This document shows, piece by piece, positions 6,600-7,009 of a DNA stretch of 7,009 nt (position 1 is its first letter; each line of letters begins with the position of its first letter). The stretch spans positions 1 to 7,009 of the forward strand of contig JAFMRN010000124.1 of assembly GCA_017354065.1 (NCBI GenBank), given 5' to 3'. The notes beneath the pieces were generated by a model, which did not search any database, was not told the origin of the DNA, and worked only from the letters and a program-made list of their open reading frames with translations. The position numbers were made by a program, and so were the translations under genes. Source of the stretch: Solirubrobacterales bacterium (GTDB lineage Bacteria > Actinomycetota > Thermoleophilia > Solirubrobacterales > Solirubrobacteraceae).

Positions 6600-6630
6600 C
6601 GCGCCGTCCCGCTGGGATCCTCGCTCCAGC

Positions 6631-7009
6631 ATGCGCTTCAGAACAGCGATCGCCATCTCAGCGGCCACCATCGTGGTTGGAGGCTGTGGCGACGAGACGA
6701 TCCACCAACTCCCGCCGGCGGCGGAACCACCGCACTCCCCGGCGACAACCACCTCGCCGGCCGGGAAGCTGATCCGCGTCGGCAAACGCCCTGAAGGGGT
6801 GGTCGTAGACCCGGCCACAGGGCGGGTCGCCGTCGCCGAGCGCAACCCGCCAGCGCTGGAGATCGTCGGCCACAAGAAGGTCAAGCTCGCAGGCGCCCCA
6901 CGACACCTCGCGCTGGCAGGTACGACGGTGCTCGTTCCGGAGGAGACCGCAAACAGCTTCACGACGGTGGGGCTGGATGGCCGCCCGGGCCGGGGGGGGG
7001 GGGGGGGGG
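6631..7009 (+). CDS. Lipoprotein with YncE/YVTN-like beta-propeller repeats, 5' part, cut by contig end
   Basis: An open frame runs from ATG 6631 to the edge (126 codons, reliable to about 6991). Residues 1-19 form a lipoprotein signal: basic MRFR, hydrophobic TAIAISAATIVV, then lipobox VGGC with Cys19 as the lipidation site. A Pro/Thr/Ser-rich linker (about 27-45) leads to GKLIRVGKRPEGVVVDPATG (45-64), then RVAVAERNPPALEIVG, followed by a second unit AGAPRHLALAGTTVLVPEE (88-106). The pattern G-x-x-P-x-G/H-(hydrophobic), DPATG, V-x-V-A is that of YVTN/YncE or NHL-type propeller blades of about 40 residues. These proteins usually bind ligands or partners outside the membrane. Only a weak GGGA (6614-6617, 13 nt before ATG) is seen as a ribosome site. 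It is divergent from the GT-C-like gene, with 31 nt between start codons. The family call rests on two blades, so the exact propeller class is uncertain. Confidence 0.75.
   Translation, partial: MRFRTAIAISAATIVVGGCGDETIHQLPPAAEPPHSPATTTSPAGKLIRVGKRPEGVVVDPATGRVAVAERNPPALEIVGHKKVKLAGAPRHLALAGTTVLVPEETANSFTTVGLDGRPGRGGGGG
6992..7009. other. Terminal poly-G run of 18, probable sequencing or assembly artefact
   Basis: The window ends in 18 consecutive G following CCGCCCGGGCC. No other homopolymer of this length occurs in the window. Runs of G at read or contig ends are typical of two-colour Illumina chemistry, where absence of signal is called G. The Gly codons it would add to the lipoprotein should not be trusted. 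Confidence 0.75.

Overview
The window is high-GC, gene-dense DNA of actinobacterial character, possibly Thermoleophilia-like, though nothing here fixes the genus. The pointers are the strong G/C bias at third codon positions, a two-domain VOC protein resembling mycobacterial Rv0577/CFP32, a tRNA gene without encoded CCA, and GTG and overlapping starts. It looks like a contig end: the last 18 bases are pure G, and genes are cut at both edges.

Layout, left to right. (1) 1-183 (+): the C-terminal 60 residues of a DUF1998/MrfA-type DEAD/DEAH helicase, with its cysteine cluster. (2) 167-4287 (-): a compact three-gene unit, transcribed right to left. It encodes a SixA-like histidine phosphatase, a LolD/MacB-type ABC ATPase with an unusual Glu-Pro-rich N-terminal extension of about 100 residues, and an 868-residue FtsX/MacB-type permease. 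Phosphatase and ATPase are 12 nt apart and in the same frame; ATPase and permease share an ATGA overlap. The permease end overlaps the helicase end by 17 nt. (3) 4288-4408: a 121-bp divergent intergenic region with an AT-rich core and nested inverted repeats. (4) 4409-5182 (+): the two-domain VOC protein, with a good ribosome binding site. (5) 5213-5285 (+): tRNA-Phe(GAA). (6) 5313-5330: a perfect 18-bp palindrome between the convergent tRNA and membrane-protein gene. (7) 5346-6599 (-): a polytopic membrane protein resembling GT-C glycosyltransferases. (8) 6631 to the right edge (+): a lipoprotein with YncE/YVTN-like beta-propeller repeats, cut by the contig end.

How the genes work together: the ATPase and permease should form one ABC complex of the LolCDE/MacB/FtsX superfamily, which is generally mechanotransmitting or extruding rather than an importer. 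Its substrate is unknown, and why a SixA-like phosphatase leads the operon is not known. The GT-C-like protein and the propeller lipoprotein are divergent, with start codons only 31 nt apart, and both act at the envelope, so they may be co-regulated. I see no mobile element, CRISPR array or clear defence island. The most unusual points are the charged Glu-Pro extension on the ATPase, its in-frame placement behind the phosphatase, and the lipoprotein gene, which is easily missed because a spurious 121-codon extension of the membrane protein lies opposite it.
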